This document shows positions 47,736 through 58,360 of a stretch of DNA of 64,000 nucleotides, piece by piece (within the stretch, counting starts at the first letter, position 1; every line of letters starts with the position of its first letter). Origin of the DNA: Mycolicibacter sinensis (GTDB lineage Bacteria > Actinomycetota > Actinomycetes > Mycobacteriales > Mycobacteriaceae); assembly GCF_001667375.1 (NCBI RefSeq), contig NZ_LZIN01000075.1, positions 62,001 through 126,000 on the forward strand, written 5' to 3'. The notes beneath the pieces are model-generated. The model saw only the letters and a program-made list of their open reading frames with translations, did no database searches and had not been told where the DNA came from. A program made the translations under genes and the position numbers.

Positions 47736-48607
47736 CCGGGCAGCGCGAAGCGGTCGCCGGCGAGCTGTTCGACCAGGCCGTCGTCCAGCAATGATCCCAA
47801 GGCGCGTTCGCGCTGGACCTCGTCGACCGGCCATGCCACGTCGAGCTCGGCCCGGGTAACCGGAGATACGTTGCCGCGCAACACATCCAGTAGACGCCCG
47901 CGGACCTGGCGGTCGGTGCCGGCATAGCGTTGGGCGGGTCGTTTGACGGCGCTGCCGGGTGGGAACCCGCGGTCTCGCCACGCGCAGGAACGCAACGGGC
48001 ACACAGCGCAGCGCGGCGTTCGGGCCGTGCACACCATGGCGCCCAGTTCCATCAGCGCCGCCGAAAAGCGGGCGGCCTGAGCGGCTTCGGGCAATAGGGC
48101 GAGGAGGGCACCGACATCGGCATGGTCGCGTTTCGCCGACGGGGCTGCCGCATCGGCGCGTCCGTGCACGGCGCGGGCCACCACCCGGCGCACATTGGTG
48201 TCGACCACCGGAACCGGTTTGCGGTAGGCGAAACAGGCCACCGCCCGCGCGGTGTAGCTGCCGATTCCCGGCAGTTGCTCCAAGACCTCGACGTCGTCGG
48301 GCACCACGTCGGCGAATTCGCGCGCGATCACGGTCGCGCACTCATGGAGTCGTTTGGCCCGACGCGGATAGCCGAGCTTTCCCCACGCCCGCAGCACCTC
48401 GGCGGGGGTCGCGGCCGCTGTCGCCGACGGAGTCGGCCAGCGCGCCACCCACTCCGACCAAAGCGGCAGCACCCGCGCCACCGGGGTTTGCTGCAACATG
48501 AACTCGCTGACCAGGATCTGCCACGGCGTCACACCGTCCGCCCGCCAGGGCAGGTCGCGTTCGGCGGCGTCGAACCAGCCGAGCAGGTCGCCGGCGTCGA
48601 TGCTCAT
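47702..48607 (-). CDS. mutY: A/G-specific adenine glycosylase MutY
   Basis: 301-residue base-excision repair enzyme removing adenine opposite 8-oxoguanine. The helix-hairpin-helix LPGIGSYTARAVACFAY leads to the catalytic Asp in VVDTNVRRVV; WQILVSEFMLQQT near the N-terminus holds the catalytic Glu. Four cysteines in CTARTPRCAVCPLRSC form the iron-sulfur site, with a last spacing one residue shorter than in E. coli. The C-terminal recognition domain is short. ATG 48607 is 25 bp from divergent canB. Confidence 0.93.
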   Translation of the reverse strand: MSIDAGDLLGWFDAAERDLPWRADGVTPWQILVSEFMLQQTPVARVLPLWSEWVARWPTPSATAAATPAEVLRAWGKLGYPRRAKRLHECATVIAREFADVVPDDVEVLEQLPGIGSYTARAVACFAYRKPVPVVDTNVRRVVARAVHGRADAAAPSAKRDHADVGALLALLPEAAQAARFSAALMELGAMVCTARTPRCAVCPLRSCAWRDRGFPPGSAVKRPAQRYAGTDRQVRGRLLDVLRGNVSPVTRAELDVAWPVDEVQRERALGSLLDDGLVEQLAGDRFALPGQDRNDSTASR

Positions 48608-48632
48608 CGGCTGGCCGTGCACAATGTCGGGT

Positions 48633-49250
48633 ATGCCGAACTCGAACCCGATATCCGCGTGGAAGGCACTCAAGGAGGGTAACGAGCGCTTCGTCGCCGG
48701 CGAACCCCTCCATCCCAGCCAGGGCGTCGCGCGCCGCGCCGAGCTGGCCAACGGCCAGAAGCCGACCGCGGTGGTGTTCGGTTGCGGCGACAGCAGGGTC
48801 GCGGCCGAAATCATCTTCGATCAGGGCCTGGGCGACATGTTCGTGGTCCGCACCGCCGGCCACGTCATCGATGCAGCGGTGCTGGGTTCGATCGAGTTCG
48901 GGGTGGCGGTACTCGACGTGCCGCTCATTGTGGTGCTCGGTCACGACAGCTGCGGGGCGGTCAAGGCCGCGCTGGCGGCTCTCGACGACGGTGCCGTACC
49001 AGGCGGCTACCTGCGTGATATCGCCGAACGGGTCGCCTCGTCGATCCTGGTCGGCCGGCGCGAAGGCCTGCGCAGCATCGATGAGTTCGAGACCTGCCAC
49101 GTCAACGAGACCGTGCGGCAACTAGCGACCCGATCGACCGTCATCGCCGAGCAGATCGAGGCCGGGACGCTGGCGATCGTCGGCGCCACCTACCACCTGT
49201 CCGACGGGCGGGTGCAGACCCGGGATCACCTCGGCGATATCGGCGATTAG
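48633..49250 (+). CDS. canB: Beta-class carbonic anhydrase
   Basis: 205-residue zinc enzyme interconverting CO2 and bicarbonate. Zinc ligands and dyad are in VFGCGDSRVAAE (Cys, Asp-Arg) and LGHDSCGAVKAA (His, Cys). The sequence from PNSNPISAWKALKEGNERFV closely matches recalled Rv3588c. ATG 48633 follows CACAAT by 7 nt, so the transcript may be leaderless. The promoter is shared with divergent mutY. Confidence 0.93.
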   Translation: MPNSNPISAWKALKEGNERFVAGEPLHPSQGVARRAELANGQKPTAVVFGCGDSRVAAEIIFDQGLGDMFVVRTAGHVIDAAVLGSIEFGVAVLDVPLIVVLGHDSCGAVKAALAALDDGAVPGGYLRDIAERVASSILVGRREGLRSIDEFETCHVNETVRQLATRSTVIAEQIEAGTLAIVGATYHLSDGRVQTRDHLGDIGD

Positions 49251-49329
49251 TCGCCGAAGGTCACAACGCGGCAACGACACGCCGGGAAGGGTCGGACAAC
49301 TCTGCCTGAGCACGTCCTACCGTGAGAAC

Positions 49330-50091
49330 GTGCTCGATTTGGAACCGCAGGGCCCGCTGCCATCGCAGATCTACTGGCGACGCCGCGGCTTGGCGCTGGG
49401 CATCGCCGTCGCCGTGATCGGGGTGATTGCGGCCATCGTCTTCGCTGTCGTCCACGGCAGCGCGGGCGCCGAGAACACCGACACGAAGACGCCGGCCGCC
49501 GGGCAGCACGCCAACCCGCAAGGCGCCGCACCAGAAGAGGTCAAGACGCCCTTGGTGCCGCCTGCCGAGCAGCCGCCGCCGCCTTCGGCGACCCCGACCG
49601 CGGCGGTGATCCCGCCCCCGGTGCTCAAGCCGGGTGACGACTGCCCCGATTCGACGCTGGCGGTCAAGGGCATCACCGGTCCGCAGTATGTGGTCGGCGA
49701 GCAGCCCCAGTTCACCATGGTCGTCACCAACATCGGCCTGGTCGCCTGCAAGCGGGACGTGGGGGCGGCGGTGCTGGCGGCCTACGTCTACTCGCTGGAC
49801 AACCAGCGGCTGTGGTCGAACCTCGACTGCGCGCCCTCGAACGAGACCCTGGTGAAGACCTTCGACCCCGGCGAGCAGGTGACGACCACGGTGACGTGGA
49901 CGGGAATGGGTTCGGCGCCGCAATGCCCGCTGCCGCGACAGCCGATCGGTCCGGGCACCTACAACCTGGTGGTTCAACTGGGCAATCTGAGATCGGCGAC
50001 GGTGCCGTTCATGCTGACGGAGCCGTCTCCGGACGCTCCGCCGCCGGTCGAGAACTTCCCGCCGCCAGACGCCCTGCCGCCGGGCAACTGA
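49330..50091 (+). CDS. Membrane-anchored proline-rich protein (Rv3587c orthologue)
   Basis: 253 residues with a single membrane helix (about 22-43) and an extracytoplasmic part. A proline-rich linker (about 70-100) precedes a compact domain (about 103-235) containing four Cys, probably two disulfides, with TMVVTNIGLVACKRDVGAA resembling an immunoglobulin-like beta fold. The tail is again Pro-rich. Function unknown. In M. tuberculosis the next gene is disA; here it is followed 6 bp later by the end of radA. Confidence 0.83.
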   Translation: MLDLEPQGPLPSQIYWRRRGLALGIAVAVIGVIAAIVFAVVHGSAGAENTDTKTPAAGQHANPQGAAPEEVKTPLVPPAEQPPPPSATPTAAVIPPPVLKPGDDCPDSTLAVKGITGPQYVVGEQPQFTMVVTNIGLVACKRDVGAAVLAAYVYSLDNQRLWSNLDCAPSNETLVKTFDPGEQVTTTVTWTGMGSAPQCPLPRQPIGPGTYNLVVQLGNLRSATVPFMLTEPSPDAPPPVENFPPPDALPPGN

Positions 50092-50097
50092 TCGGTC

Positions 50098-51513
50098 CTA
50101 ATTCGGGTCCAGCAGCCGTAACGGCGCCGGCCTGGTGGGGCGATGACCGGCGATATCGACCAGACTGCGCAGCGCCGCAACAATATTGGGTGCCGCCACC
50201 GTGCGCAGGCCGCCCACGGTGGCCGGGGCGCCCGGCGGTGTCAGCGCGGCGGTGAACCCGAGCCGGGCGGCCTCGGCCAGCCGGCGGTCCATGCCGCTGA
50301 CCGGGCGCAGGTCGCCGGCCAGCCCTACCTCGCCGAGCACCACGGTGGTCGCCGGCAACGGCAGACCGGAATAGGCCGACGCCAACGCGATGGCCACGGC
50401 CAGATCCGTCGACGGATCGGTCAACCGCATGCCGCCCACGGTGGACAGGTAGATGTCGGCGGCCGCGATCGGCAGCTGCGCGTGCTTGCCGAGCACCGCG
50501 GTGATCATCGCGGCCCGGGCGTGGTCGATGCCGCTGACCGCCCGGCGCGGCGACCCGCCCACCGGGTCTGCCAGCAGTGCCTGCACCTCGCCGATCAACG
50601 GACGTTTGCCGTCCAGCGCGACGGTGATCGCGGTGCCGGGCACCGGTTCGCTGCGCTGTTCCAGGAACAGCCCCGACGGGTCGGCGATGCCCTCGATTCC
50701 GTTGTCGCGCAGCAGGAAACAGCCCACTTCGTCGGTGGCGCCGAAGCGGTTCTTCACGGCCCGCACCATCCGCAGCACCGAGTTACGGTCGCCGTCGAAG
50801 TGCAGCACGACGTCGACGAGGTGTTCCAGTGAACGCGGGCCGGCGATCGCCCCGTCTTTGGTCACATGGCCGACCAGGATCAGCGCCACGTCGCCACCCT
50901 TGGCGGCTGCGGTCAGAGCGGCCGTGACCGCCCGCACCTGGGTAACCCCGCCGGCCACCCCGTCGGTGTCGGCCGCGGAGATCGTCTGCACCGAGTCCAC
51001 CACCACCAGCGTGGGCCGAACGGCCTCGATGTGGCCCAGCACGGTCTGCAGGTCGGATTCGGCGGCCAGGTAGATCTCGTCGTGGCTGCACCCGGTGCGT
51101 TCGGCCCGCAGCCGGATCTGCCCGCCGGACTCCTCGCCGGAGACGTACAGTGCCCGCCGCCCCGCCAGCGCCCACCGGTGGGCCACCTCGAGCAGCAGCG
51201 TGGACTTGCCGACGCCGGGATCTCCGGCCAGCAGGGTCACCGAGCCGGGAACCACCCCACCGCCCAGCACTCGGTCGAGCTCGGCCACGCCGGTCTGCTG
51301 CGGGTGTGCGCGGCCGGGCGCGATGGAGCTGATCGGAACCGCGGGCCGAGCCGGCGCCGCCGGCTGCAGTCCGGGCGACGGTGCGGCCGCCTGGGCCACC
51401 GGGTCGATGCCGCCCCAACTACCGCACTCCGGGCAGCGCCCCAGCCATTTCGCGCAGGTGTGCCCGCACTCCGCACAGCGATACAGCGATCGAGCCCTGG
51501 AGGTTTTAGCCAC
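50098..51513 (-). CDS. radA: DNA repair protein RadA/Sms
   Basis: 471-residue RecA-like helicase that helps branch migration in recombination. The N-terminal zinc finger has two CxxC pairs (CAECGHTC and CPECGSWG). The ATPase shows Walker [10 protein letters not shown] and the RadA-specific KNRFG motif; the C-terminus is the Lon-like domain (ISGVDHA-type [10 protein letters not shown]). Orthologue of Rv3585. In M. tuberculosis disA follows radA on the same strand; here radA ends almost directly at the Rv3587c orthologue. Confidence 0.95.
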   Translation of the reverse strand: MAKTSRARSLYRCAECGHTCAKWLGRCPECGSWGGIDPVAQAAAPSPGLQPAAPARPAVPISSIAPGRAHPQQTGVAELDRVLGGGVVPGSVTLLAGDPGVGKSTLLLEVAHRWALAGRRALYVSGEESGGQIRLRAERTGCSHDEIYLAAESDLQTVLGHIEAVRPTLVVVDSVQTISAADTDGVAGGVTQVRAVTAALTAAAKGGDVALILVGHVTKDGAIAGPRSLEHLVDVVLHFDGDRNSVLRMVRAVKNRFGATDEVGCFLLRDNGIEGIADPSGLFLEQRSEPVPGTAITVALDGKRPLIGEVQALLADPVGGSPRRAVSGIDHARAAMITAVLGKHAQLPIAAADIYLSTVGGMRLTDPSTDLAVAIALASAYSGLPLPATTVVLGEVGLAGDLRPVSGMDRRLAEAARLGFTAALTPPGAPATVGGLRTVAAPNIVAALRSLVDIAGHRPTRPAPLRLLDPN

Positions 51514-51564
51514 CCGCTGACGGTATCCGGTGGGTCTGACAGTGAGCGGGGGCTACGCCCGGAG

Positions 51565-52101
51565 TCAGGGGTGCAACAGGGTGCCGGCCGAGATCGGCAC
51601 GGCCACCCGGATCGGGCCCGCCTTCTTGAAGTCGAAGGTGAAGTCGTAGGTCAGCCCGTTGGAGATCGCCTTGTCCAGCGTCACCGCGGCCGCCGCCGTG
51701 CTGGCGTTGGTTACCTCGGGCAGCGCCTTGGACGCCGGTGCGGTCGGCTGGTCCGGGCCGGCCGGGGCGCTGACGATCAGGACACCGCCGGCGGGAACCG
51801 ACTTGGCGCCGATCACCGACACCTTGCCGACCGAGCTGTTGATCCCGGTGAGCTCATCGCCGGTGTCGGTCGACCGGTTGCTGGCGACGAACACCAGGTC
51901 CACGGTCTGGCCGGCTTCCAGCGCGTCGCCGGCCTGCACCGCCTGGATCCGCACATCCCGCAGCGCCAGCTCGCCCACGGTGGCCGAGGCGCCGTTGACC
52001 GCGGACGCCTGGTCGGCGCTTTGGGAGATCTGGCCGGTACCGCACCCGGCGAGCGCCGCGGCGACGGCCAACGCGGTAACGACCCTGTTGAACCGGTTCA
52101 C
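51565..52101 (-). CDS. lpqE: Lipoprotein LpqE
   Basis: 178-residue exported lipoprotein with the lipobox AALAGC after a short signal. The mature part is a beta-rich domain of the PCuAC/DUF461-like type: ALRDVRIQAVQAGDALEAG followed by DLVFVASNRSTDTGDEL. The His/Met residues typical of copper chaperones are absent, so metal binding is doubtful. Orthologue of Rv3584. Codirectional with radA, 51 bp away; divergent from carD across 259 bp. Confidence 0.87.
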   Translation of the reverse strand: MNRFNRVVTALAVAAALAGCGTGQISQSADQASAVNGASATVGELALRDVRIQAVQAGDALEAGQTVDLVFVASNRSTDTGDELTGINSSVGKVSVIGAKSVPAGGVLIVSAPAGPDQPTAPASKALPEVTNASTAAAAVTLDKAISNGLTYDFTFDFKKAGPIRVAVPISAGTLLHP

Positions 52102-52291
52102 TTGAGGCCTCCTGCTCGGCGCTGCGGTTTGTGACTATGCACTGTAGTAGCACGCTGATAGCGGCGGTAGTTCAGGGTTCGGGCTCGCCTTTAAAGCGTG
52201 ATCGACCGCCCCGAACGGGCCCATGGTGGCCCACGTCATGCACGGTTTATCCTTGCTGTCAAGCCCTCGCCCGGGCCTGCGATGCCCCTGA

Positions 52292-52849
<558 letters not shown>

Positions 52850-52865
52850 ACCGCCGGGGTTTTCG

Positions 52866-53531
52866 GTGGCAAGCACAGTAGCCGTGGTTCCGGCTGCGGG
52901 TTCTGGTGTGCGGCTGGGCGCTGGCGTCCCCAAAGCGTTCTTTCTGCTTGGCGGGCAGACGCTGGTCGAGCGTGCCGTGGCGGGCCTGCGGGAGTCCGGC
53001 GTCATCGACCAGGTGGTCGTCGCGGTCCCACCGGATCGCACCGATGAGGCCAAACTGATCCTCGGCGGGGCGGCCAGCGTTGTCGCCGGCGGGGCGAGCC
53101 GCGTCGACTCGGTCCGGCTCGCGCTGGAGAGCGCCGGAGAACCCGATTTCGTTTTGGTCCACGACGCCGCACGTCCGTTGACCCCGCCGGACCTGGTGGT
53201 CCGGGTGGTCGCGGCGTTGCGCGCCGGGCACCGCGCGGTGGTGCCCGCCCTGCCGGTCTCTGACACCATCAAGGCGGTCGACGCCAACGGGATGGTGCTG
53301 GGTACGCCGGAGCGAGACGGGCTGCGAGCGGTCCAGACACCGCAGGGGTTCGCCGCCGAACTGCTGTTGCGCGCCTATCAGCAGGCCGGGGCCGGTACAC
53401 AGTTCACCGACGACGCCTCGATGGTCGAGCACATCGGCGGCCAGGTCCAGATCGTGGAGGGCGACCCGCTGGCCTTCAAGATCACCACCAAACTGGACGC
53501 GCTGCTCGCCGAGGCGGTGGTGCGCCGGTGA
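52866..53531 (+). CDS. ispD: 2-C-methyl-D-erythritol 4-phosphate cytidylyltransferase
   Basis: 221-residue enzyme of the MEP isoprenoid pathway. The nucleotide-binding start is [34 protein letters not shown] and [10 protein letters not shown] are family motifs. GTG 52866 gives a normal family N-terminus. The stop overlaps the ispF GTG, so the two are coupled. CarD-ispD-ispF is a conserved arrangement. Confidence 0.95.
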   Translation: MASTVAVVPAAGSGVRLGAGVPKAFFLLGGQTLVERAVAGLRESGVIDQVVVAVPPDRTDEAKLILGGAASVVAGGASRVDSVRLALESAGEPDFVLVHDAARPLTPPDLVVRVVAALRAGHRAVVPALPVSDTIKAVDANGMVLGTPERDGLRAVQTPQGFAAELLLRAYQQAGAGTQFTDDASMVEHIGGQVQIVEGDPLAFKITTKLDALLAEAVVRR

Positions 53532-54004
53532 GCGTGCTGCCCCGCGTCGGATTGGGCACCGATGTGCATCCGATCGAGCCGGGGCGGCCCTGCTGGCTGC
53601 TGGGGTTGCTGTTCCCCGACGCCGACGGTTGCGCCGGCCACTCCGATGGCGATGTCGCCGTACACGCGCTGTGTGACGCGCTGTTGTCGGCGGCAGGGTT
53701 GGGGGACCTCGGCGCGGTTTTCGGCGTCGACGATCCACGCTGGGCACAAGTAACCGGTGCTGTGATGCTCGGCCAGGTATGCAGTCTGCTCGGCGAGGCC
53801 GGCTTCACGGTCGGCAATGCCGCGGTGCAGGTTATCGGGAACCGGCCGAAGGTCGGACCGCGCCGCGCCGAGGCGCAGCAGCTGCTGTCCGATCTGCTGG
53901 ATGCACCGGTGTCGGTGTCAGCGACGACCACCGACGGGCTGGGGCTGACCGGCCGGGGCGAGGGCCTGGCCGCAGTCGCTACCGCGCTGGTGGTGCCGGG
54001 GTAA
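53528..54004 (+). CDS. ispF: 2-C-methyl-D-erythritol 2,4-cyclodiphosphate synthase
   Basis: 158-residue trimeric enzyme of the MEP pathway, acting after IspD and IspE. The zinc site is [14 protein letters not shown] with a further His in [16 protein letters not shown]; the signature [17 protein letters not shown] segment ([14 protein letters not shown]) is present. GTG start overlapping ispD. The convergent neighbour ends 15 bp after its stop. Confidence 0.95.
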   Translation: MSVLPRVGLGTDVHPIEPGRPCWLLGLLFPDADGCAGHSDGDVAVHALCDALLSAAGLGDLGAVFGVDDPRWAQVTGAVMLGQVCSLLGEAGFTVGNAAVQVIGNRPKVGPRRAEAQQLLSDLLDAPVSVSATTTDGLGLTGRGEGLAAVATALVVPG

Positions 54005-54019
54005 CTCGCCGGGCGGGGG

Positions 54020-54880
54020 TCAGCAGGCGCCGAAGATGAGGCCGACTACACCACAGGCGACCTCGGTACCGACGCCCACGCCGGTGCTGGCGAGGTCGCC
54101 GCTGGTGTCCGCGGCGATACCCGGCAGTTCGCCAGCGATGTTGGTGGTCGCATCGATGGCGGCCTGGCCAGCGGCATCGGCGACAGAACTGCCGGCTGCC
54201 TCGGCAACTCCGTTGGCGGCGTCGGCACCGACACCGCCGAGGGCGTCCGAAAGGAGGTTGGGGTCCAGCGCCGGGGTGAAGTCGAGGTTAGACAGGTCGG
54301 CGGCAACCGGGGATGCCGCACCCAAAACGTCGGTCGCCGCGGCCGAACCGGCGAGGTCCGAGGCCGCAGCCGAAGCGGCGGTAGCGGCGTCCACGCCGGT
54401 AGACGGAGCGGCACCGAGACTGCCCAGGCCCGACATCAGCAACGGTGCACCCAACATCGGCACGTACATCGCCATCATCGGGGCCATCATCGCCATCGAG
54501 CTGCCGATGGAGGCACCCATGTTGTTCATTCCGCCCGCAGCAGGAGCGGCCGCCATACCGTCGTCGGCCGGGTGCGCCGCCTCGTCTTCCGGCCGCACCG
54601 TGCCGTCGTGGGCCGGGTTCCCCGCAGCGTTGCCGGCCGGATTTGCCGCGGGCGAGTGTGCCGCGTTGTCGCCGATTGGACCGAGCGTCCCGGCATCGGC
54701 GGGGCCGGCCGCGCCATGATCGGTCGGCTGTACCGCGCCGGCCAGGTTTGCGCCGGGCGCCGACTGCGTCGACACCTGCCCGCTCTGATCGTTTGGTTCA
54801 TCGGCATATGCCATCCCTGCCGATGCGATTGTGGCCGCAGCCAAGAACGCTCCGGAGGCCGCCGCCAGAAGTCTGCTCAC
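54020..54880 (-). CDS. Secreted Ala/Gly/Met-rich protein of unknown function
   Basis: 286 residues from GTG 54880. A clear signal peptide (SRLLAAASGAFLAAATIASA) is followed by a likely cleavage at AYADEP. The mature part has an acidic Pro/Ala/His/Asp region (about 35-110), a hydrophobic Met-rich segment (MAMMAPMMAMYVPMLGAPLL) and an Ala/Asp-rich C-terminal half ending CGVVGLIFGAC, where two Cys could form a disulfide. TATATT lies 6 nt before the GTG, suggesting a leaderless transcript. The gene is absent between ispF and cysS in M. tuberculosis. No family recognised. Confidence 0.7.
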   Translation of the reverse strand: MSRLLAAASGAFLAAATIASAGMAYADEPNDQSGQVSTQSAPGANLAGAVQPTDHGAAGPADAGTLGPIGDNAAHSPAANPAGNAAGNPAHDGTVRPEDEAAHPADDGMAAAPAAGGMNNMGASIGSSMAMMAPMMAMYVPMLGAPLLMSGLGSLGAAPSTGVDAATAASAAASDLAGSAAATDVLGAASPVAADLSNLDFTPALDPNLLSDALGGVGADAANGVAEAAGSSVADAAGQAAIDATTNIAGELPGIAADTSGDLASTGVGVGTEVACGVVGLIFGAC

Positions 54881-55028
54881 TGCCGCAATATATGCCACCG
54901 GTGACCGCCTGTCCACACATGTGGCAAGTGGTGCCCGTTCCTGGTAATTGCCTGATAGGAAGGGGTTCGGCGATCGCGGGCAGCGGGCGCGACGGTGGCG
55001 CCCTTCCGGCCCGGTAAGCTGGCCCGTC

Positions 55029-56438
55029 GTGACCGATCGCCCTGGCCTACGGCTGCACGACACGGCAACCGGCGCCGTTCGTGACTTCGTTCCGCTGCGG
55101 CCCGGTCACGCGTCGATCTATCTGTGCGGTGCAACGGTGCAGGCCCCGCCGCACATCGGCCACGTCCGCAGTGGTGTCGCGTTCGATGTGCTGCGCCGAT
55201 GGCTGACCGCGCGCGGCTATGACGTCGCCTTCGTGCGCAACGTGACCGACATCGACGACAAGATCCTCAACAAGGCCGCGGCGGCGGGCCGTCCCTGGTG
55301 GGAGTGGGCCGCCACCTACGAGCGGGAATTCACCGCCGCCTATGAGGCGCTGGGCGTGTTGCCGCCCTCGGCCGAGCCGCGCGCCACCGGCCACATCACC
55401 CAGATGGTCGAGCTGATCGAGCGGTTGATCGCCTCCGGCCACGCCTACGCCGGCGGCGGAGACGTCTACTTCGACGTACTCAGTTACCCCGATTACGGCC
55501 AGTTGTCCGGCCACAAGATCGACGACGTGCACCAGGGCGAGGGCCTGGCCACCGGAAAACGCGACCCGCGAGACTTCACGCTCTGGAAGGGCGCCAAGCC
55601 CGGCGAACCCAGCTGGCCGACGCCGTGGGGGCCCGGCCGCCCGGGCTGGCATCTGGAGTGTTCGGCGATGGCCCGGTCCTACCTCGGCCCTGAGTTCGAC
55701 ATTCACTGCGGCGGAATGGATCTCATCTTCCCGCACCACGAGAACGAGATCGCCCAGAGCCGGGCCGCCGGTGACGGGTTCGCCAACTACTGGCTGCACA
55801 ACGGCTGGGTCACCCTCGGCGGCGAGAAGATGAGCAAGTCGCTGGGCAACGTGCTGTCGATGTCGGCGGTGCTGCAACGGGTCCGGCCTGCCGAACTGCG
55901 CTATTACCTGGGCAGCGCGCACTACCGCTCCATGCTGGAGTTCTCCGAGGCGGCCCTGCGCGACGCCGTCAACGCCTATGTCGGCATCGAGGATTTCCTG
56001 CACCGGGTGCGCAGTCGGGTGGGCGCAGTGCTTCCCGGCTGCTGGACGGACCGGTTTGCCGCCGCACTCGACGACGACCTGTCGGTGCCGATCGCGCTGG
56101 CCGAAGTGCACCGCACCCGTGCGGAGGGCAACCGCGCGTTGGACGCCGGTGACCATGAGGGTGCGCTGGCGGCTGCCGGCGCGATCCGGGCGATGATGGG
56201 CGTGCTCGGCTGTGACCCGCTCGACGAACGCTGGGAGTCGCGCGACGAGACCTCGGCGGCGCTGGCGGCGGTCGACGTGCTGGTGCGCGCCGAGCTGCAA
56301 CGCCGGGAAACCGCTCGCGCCGAGCGGGATTGGCAGCTGGCCGACGAGATCCGCGGCAGGCTCAAGGATGCCGGCATCGACGTCACCGATACCGGCGACG
56401 GCCCGCAGTGGTCGCTGTTGCTGGACGGGGCGGGCTAG
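55029..56438 (+). CDS. cysS: Cysteinyl-tRNA synthetase
   Basis: 469-residue class I synthetase, the length of M. tuberculosis CysS1 (Rv3580c). The HIGH motif is [10 protein letters not shown], zinc ligands lie in [15 protein letters not shown] and HHENE, and KMSKSLGN is complete. GTG 55029 gives the family length. It abuts rlmB, whose ATG follows the stop directly, so the genes are cotranscribed. Confidence 0.95.
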   Translation: MTDRPGLRLHDTATGAVRDFVPLRPGHASIYLCGATVQAPPHIGHVRSGVAFDVLRRWLTARGYDVAFVRNVTDIDDKILNKAAAAGRPWWEWAATYEREFTAAYEALGVLPPSAEPRATGHITQMVELIERLIASGHAYAGGGDVYFDVLSYPDYGQLSGHKIDDVHQGEGLATGKRDPRDFTLWKGAKPGEPSWPTPWGPGRPGWHLECSAMARSYLGPEFDIHCGGMDLIFPHHENEIAQSRAAGDGFANYWLHNGWVTLGGEKMSKSLGNVLSMSAVLQRVRPAELRYYLGSAHYRSMLEFSEAALRDAVNAYVGIEDFLHRVRSRVGAVLPGCWTDRFAAALDDDLSVPIALAEVHRTRAEGNRALDAGDHEGALAAAGAIRAMMGVLGCDPLDERWESRDETSAALAAVDVLVRAELQRRETARAERDWQLADEIRGRLKDAGIDVTDTGDGPQWSLLLDGAG

Positions 56439-57380
56439 ATGGCGGGCAATTCCAAGCGCAAGGGCGCGGTGCGCAAACCCGGGACCAAGAAGGGTCCCAC
56501 CGTCGGCTCCGGCGGTCAGCGCCGCCGCGGGCTCGAGGGCCGCGGCGCCACCCCGCCCGCCCACCAGCGGGAGTACCACCCGGCCGCCAAAGCCGCCAAG
56601 CGCGCCGCCAAGCAGCGGGCCTACCGGACCGCCAAGCGCAGCGACGAGAGCGAGACCGTGCTGGGCCGCAACCCGGTGCTGGAATGCCTGCGGGCCGGTA
56701 TCCCGGCCACCGCGCTGTATGTGGCGCTCGGCGCCGAAGCCGACGAGCGGTTGACCGAATCAGTCACCCGGGCAGCCGATTCCGGATTGCCGATCCTGGA
56801 GGTCCCCCGCTCGGACCTGGACAAGATGACCACCAACGGTCTGCATCAGGGCATCGCCTTGCAGGTTCCGCCGTACCAGTACGCCCATCCCGACGACCTG
56901 CTCGCCGCCGCGCGCCAAGACGTCGCGCCCGCGCTGCTGGTCGCGTTGGACAACATCTCCGATCCGCGCAACCTCGGCGCCATCGTGCGCTCGGTGGCGG
57001 CATTCGGCGGGCACGGCGTGGTCATCCCGCAGCGTCGCTCGGCGTCGGTCACCGCGGTGGCCTGGCGAACCAGTGCCGGTGCTGCAGCGCGGGTCCCGGT
57101 CGCGCGCGCGTCCAACCTGAACCAGACCCTGAAGGCGTGGGCCGATCGCGGCCTGCAGGTGGTCGGACTGGATGCCGGCGGCGACACCGTGGTCGACGAC
57201 TTAGACGGCGCCGGCCCGATGGTGCTGGTCGTCGGCTCCGAGGGCAAGGGCCTGTCCCGGCTGGTCCGGCAGAACTGCGATGCCATCGTGTCGATTCCGA
57301 TGGCCGGGCCCACCGAGTCGCTGAACGCGTCGGTGGCCGCCGGGGTGGTGCTGGCCGAAATCGCCCGCCAGCGGCGGTGA
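56439..57380 (+). CDS. rlmB: 23S rRNA (guanosine-2'-O)-methyltransferase RlmB
   Basis: 313-residue SPOUT (TrmH/SpoU) methyltransferase. The basic N-terminal 65 residues are Lys/Arg/Gly-rich, followed by the substrate-binding domain starting at [14 protein letters not shown]. The three SpoU motifs are present: [26 protein letters not shown] and [17 protein letters not shown]. It modifies G2251 of 23S rRNA in E. coli; orthologue of Rv3579c. The stop overlaps the next GTG. Confidence 0.92.
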   Translation: MAGNSKRKGAVRKPGTKKGPTVGSGGQRRRGLEGRGATPPAHQREYHPAAKAAKRAAKQRAYRTAKRSDESETVLGRNPVLECLRAGIPATALYVALGAEADERLTESVTRAADSGLPILEVPRSDLDKMTTNGLHQGIALQVPPYQYAHPDDLLAAARQDVAPALLVALDNISDPRNLGAIVRSVAAFGGHGVVIPQRRSASVTAVAWRTSAGAAARVPVARASNLNQTLKAWADRGLQVVGLDAGGDTVVDDLDGAGPMVLVVGSEGKGLSRLVRQNCDAIVSIPMAGPTESLNASVAAGVVLAEIARQRR

Positions 57381-58342
57381 TCCGCCGCGCCGCGGAACGT
57401 TCGCGCCGCCAGCAGACAGCGAATCGCATCAATCTGGACAACTGGGTGCGACTCTGCGTCTGCTCGGCGCTATTTGCCGCACCGGCGATCCCGGCCGCGC
57501 CGTTTGCCGCCGGGCAACCGCCGAGTTTCGATCTGCAGGCGCATCGTGGTGGGCGAGGCGAGACCACCGAGGGATCGCTGCACGGCTTCGCCAAGGCGAT
57601 CGAAACAGGGGTCAGCACACTGGAATTGGATATCGTCTTGACCCGGGATGCGCAACCGTTGGTCTGGCACGATCCGGTGATCGAGCCGTCCAAGTGCGCC
57701 GATACCGGCCCGGCCGTTGCCGGCGACCCGCAGTACCCGTATGTGGGCAAGCGGGTGGCTGAGCTCACCGTGGCACAGGTTTACACGCTGGACTGCGGTC
57801 AGCCGCTGCCGGAGTTCCCCGAGGCGGAAGTGCCGCCCGGCAACGTGATCGCGACGCTGCCGGAGGTGTTCGCGCTGGCCGACTCGTATCACGCAGATGT
57901 GCGCTACAATATCGAGACCAAAGTCGACGCAGAAGATCCGCAGCAGATCGTCGAGGTGACCCTGGCGGCGGTGCGGGCCGCCGGCAAGCTGGACGCCGTG
58001 GAGATACAGAGCTTCGACTGGCGCACCCTGCCGTTGGTGCGCGCCGTCGAGCCGGCCATTCCCCTTGTCGCACTGTGGGAAAGCGGGCCGGACCCGATCG
58101 CCGGTGCGGCCGCAGCCGGCGCCGACACCGTCTCTCCGCACTACTCGGTGGTGGATCGGGCATTTGTCGACCGAGCGCACCGCGCCGGACTCAAGGTCAT
58201 TCCGTGGACGGTCAACGACGCCACTGCGATGCGCGAGCAGATCGCCGCCGGCGTGGACGGACTCATCACCGACTATCCGCAGCGCGCCCGCACCGTGATG
58301 GCCGAGCTGGGGATGCCGCTGCCGCCGGCGTATCACCGCTGA
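57377..58342 (+). CDS. Secreted glycerophosphodiester phosphodiesterase family protein
   Basis: 321 residues of the GDPD TIM-barrel family, which hydrolyses glycerophosphodiesters to glycerol phosphate. Catalytic motifs are [13 protein letters not shown] and LVWHDPVI, with metal-binding residues in [14 protein letters not shown] and the Glu in [10 protein letters not shown] basic N-terminus and hydrophobic stretch ([20 protein letters not shown]) suggest export. GTG 57377 overlaps the rlmB stop. Not present at this position in M. tuberculosis as recalled. Confidence 0.85.
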   Translation: MIRRAAERSRRQQTANRINLDNWVRLCVCSALFAAPAIPAAPFAAGQPPSFDLQAHRGGRGETTEGSLHGFAKAIETGVSTLELDIVLTRDAQPLVWHDPVIEPSKCADTGPAVAGDPQYPYVGKRVAELTVAQVYTLDCGQPLPEFPEAEVPPGNVIATLPEVFALADSYHADVRYNIETKVDAEDPQQIVEVTLAAVRAAGKLDAVEIQSFDWRTLPLVRAVEPAIPLVALWESGPDPIAGAAAAGADTVSPHYSVVDRAFVDRAHRAGLKVIPWTVNDATAMREQIAAGVDGLITDYPQRARTVMAELGMPLPPAYHR

Positions 58343-58360
58343 TCCGGTGGCGGTGACCCG

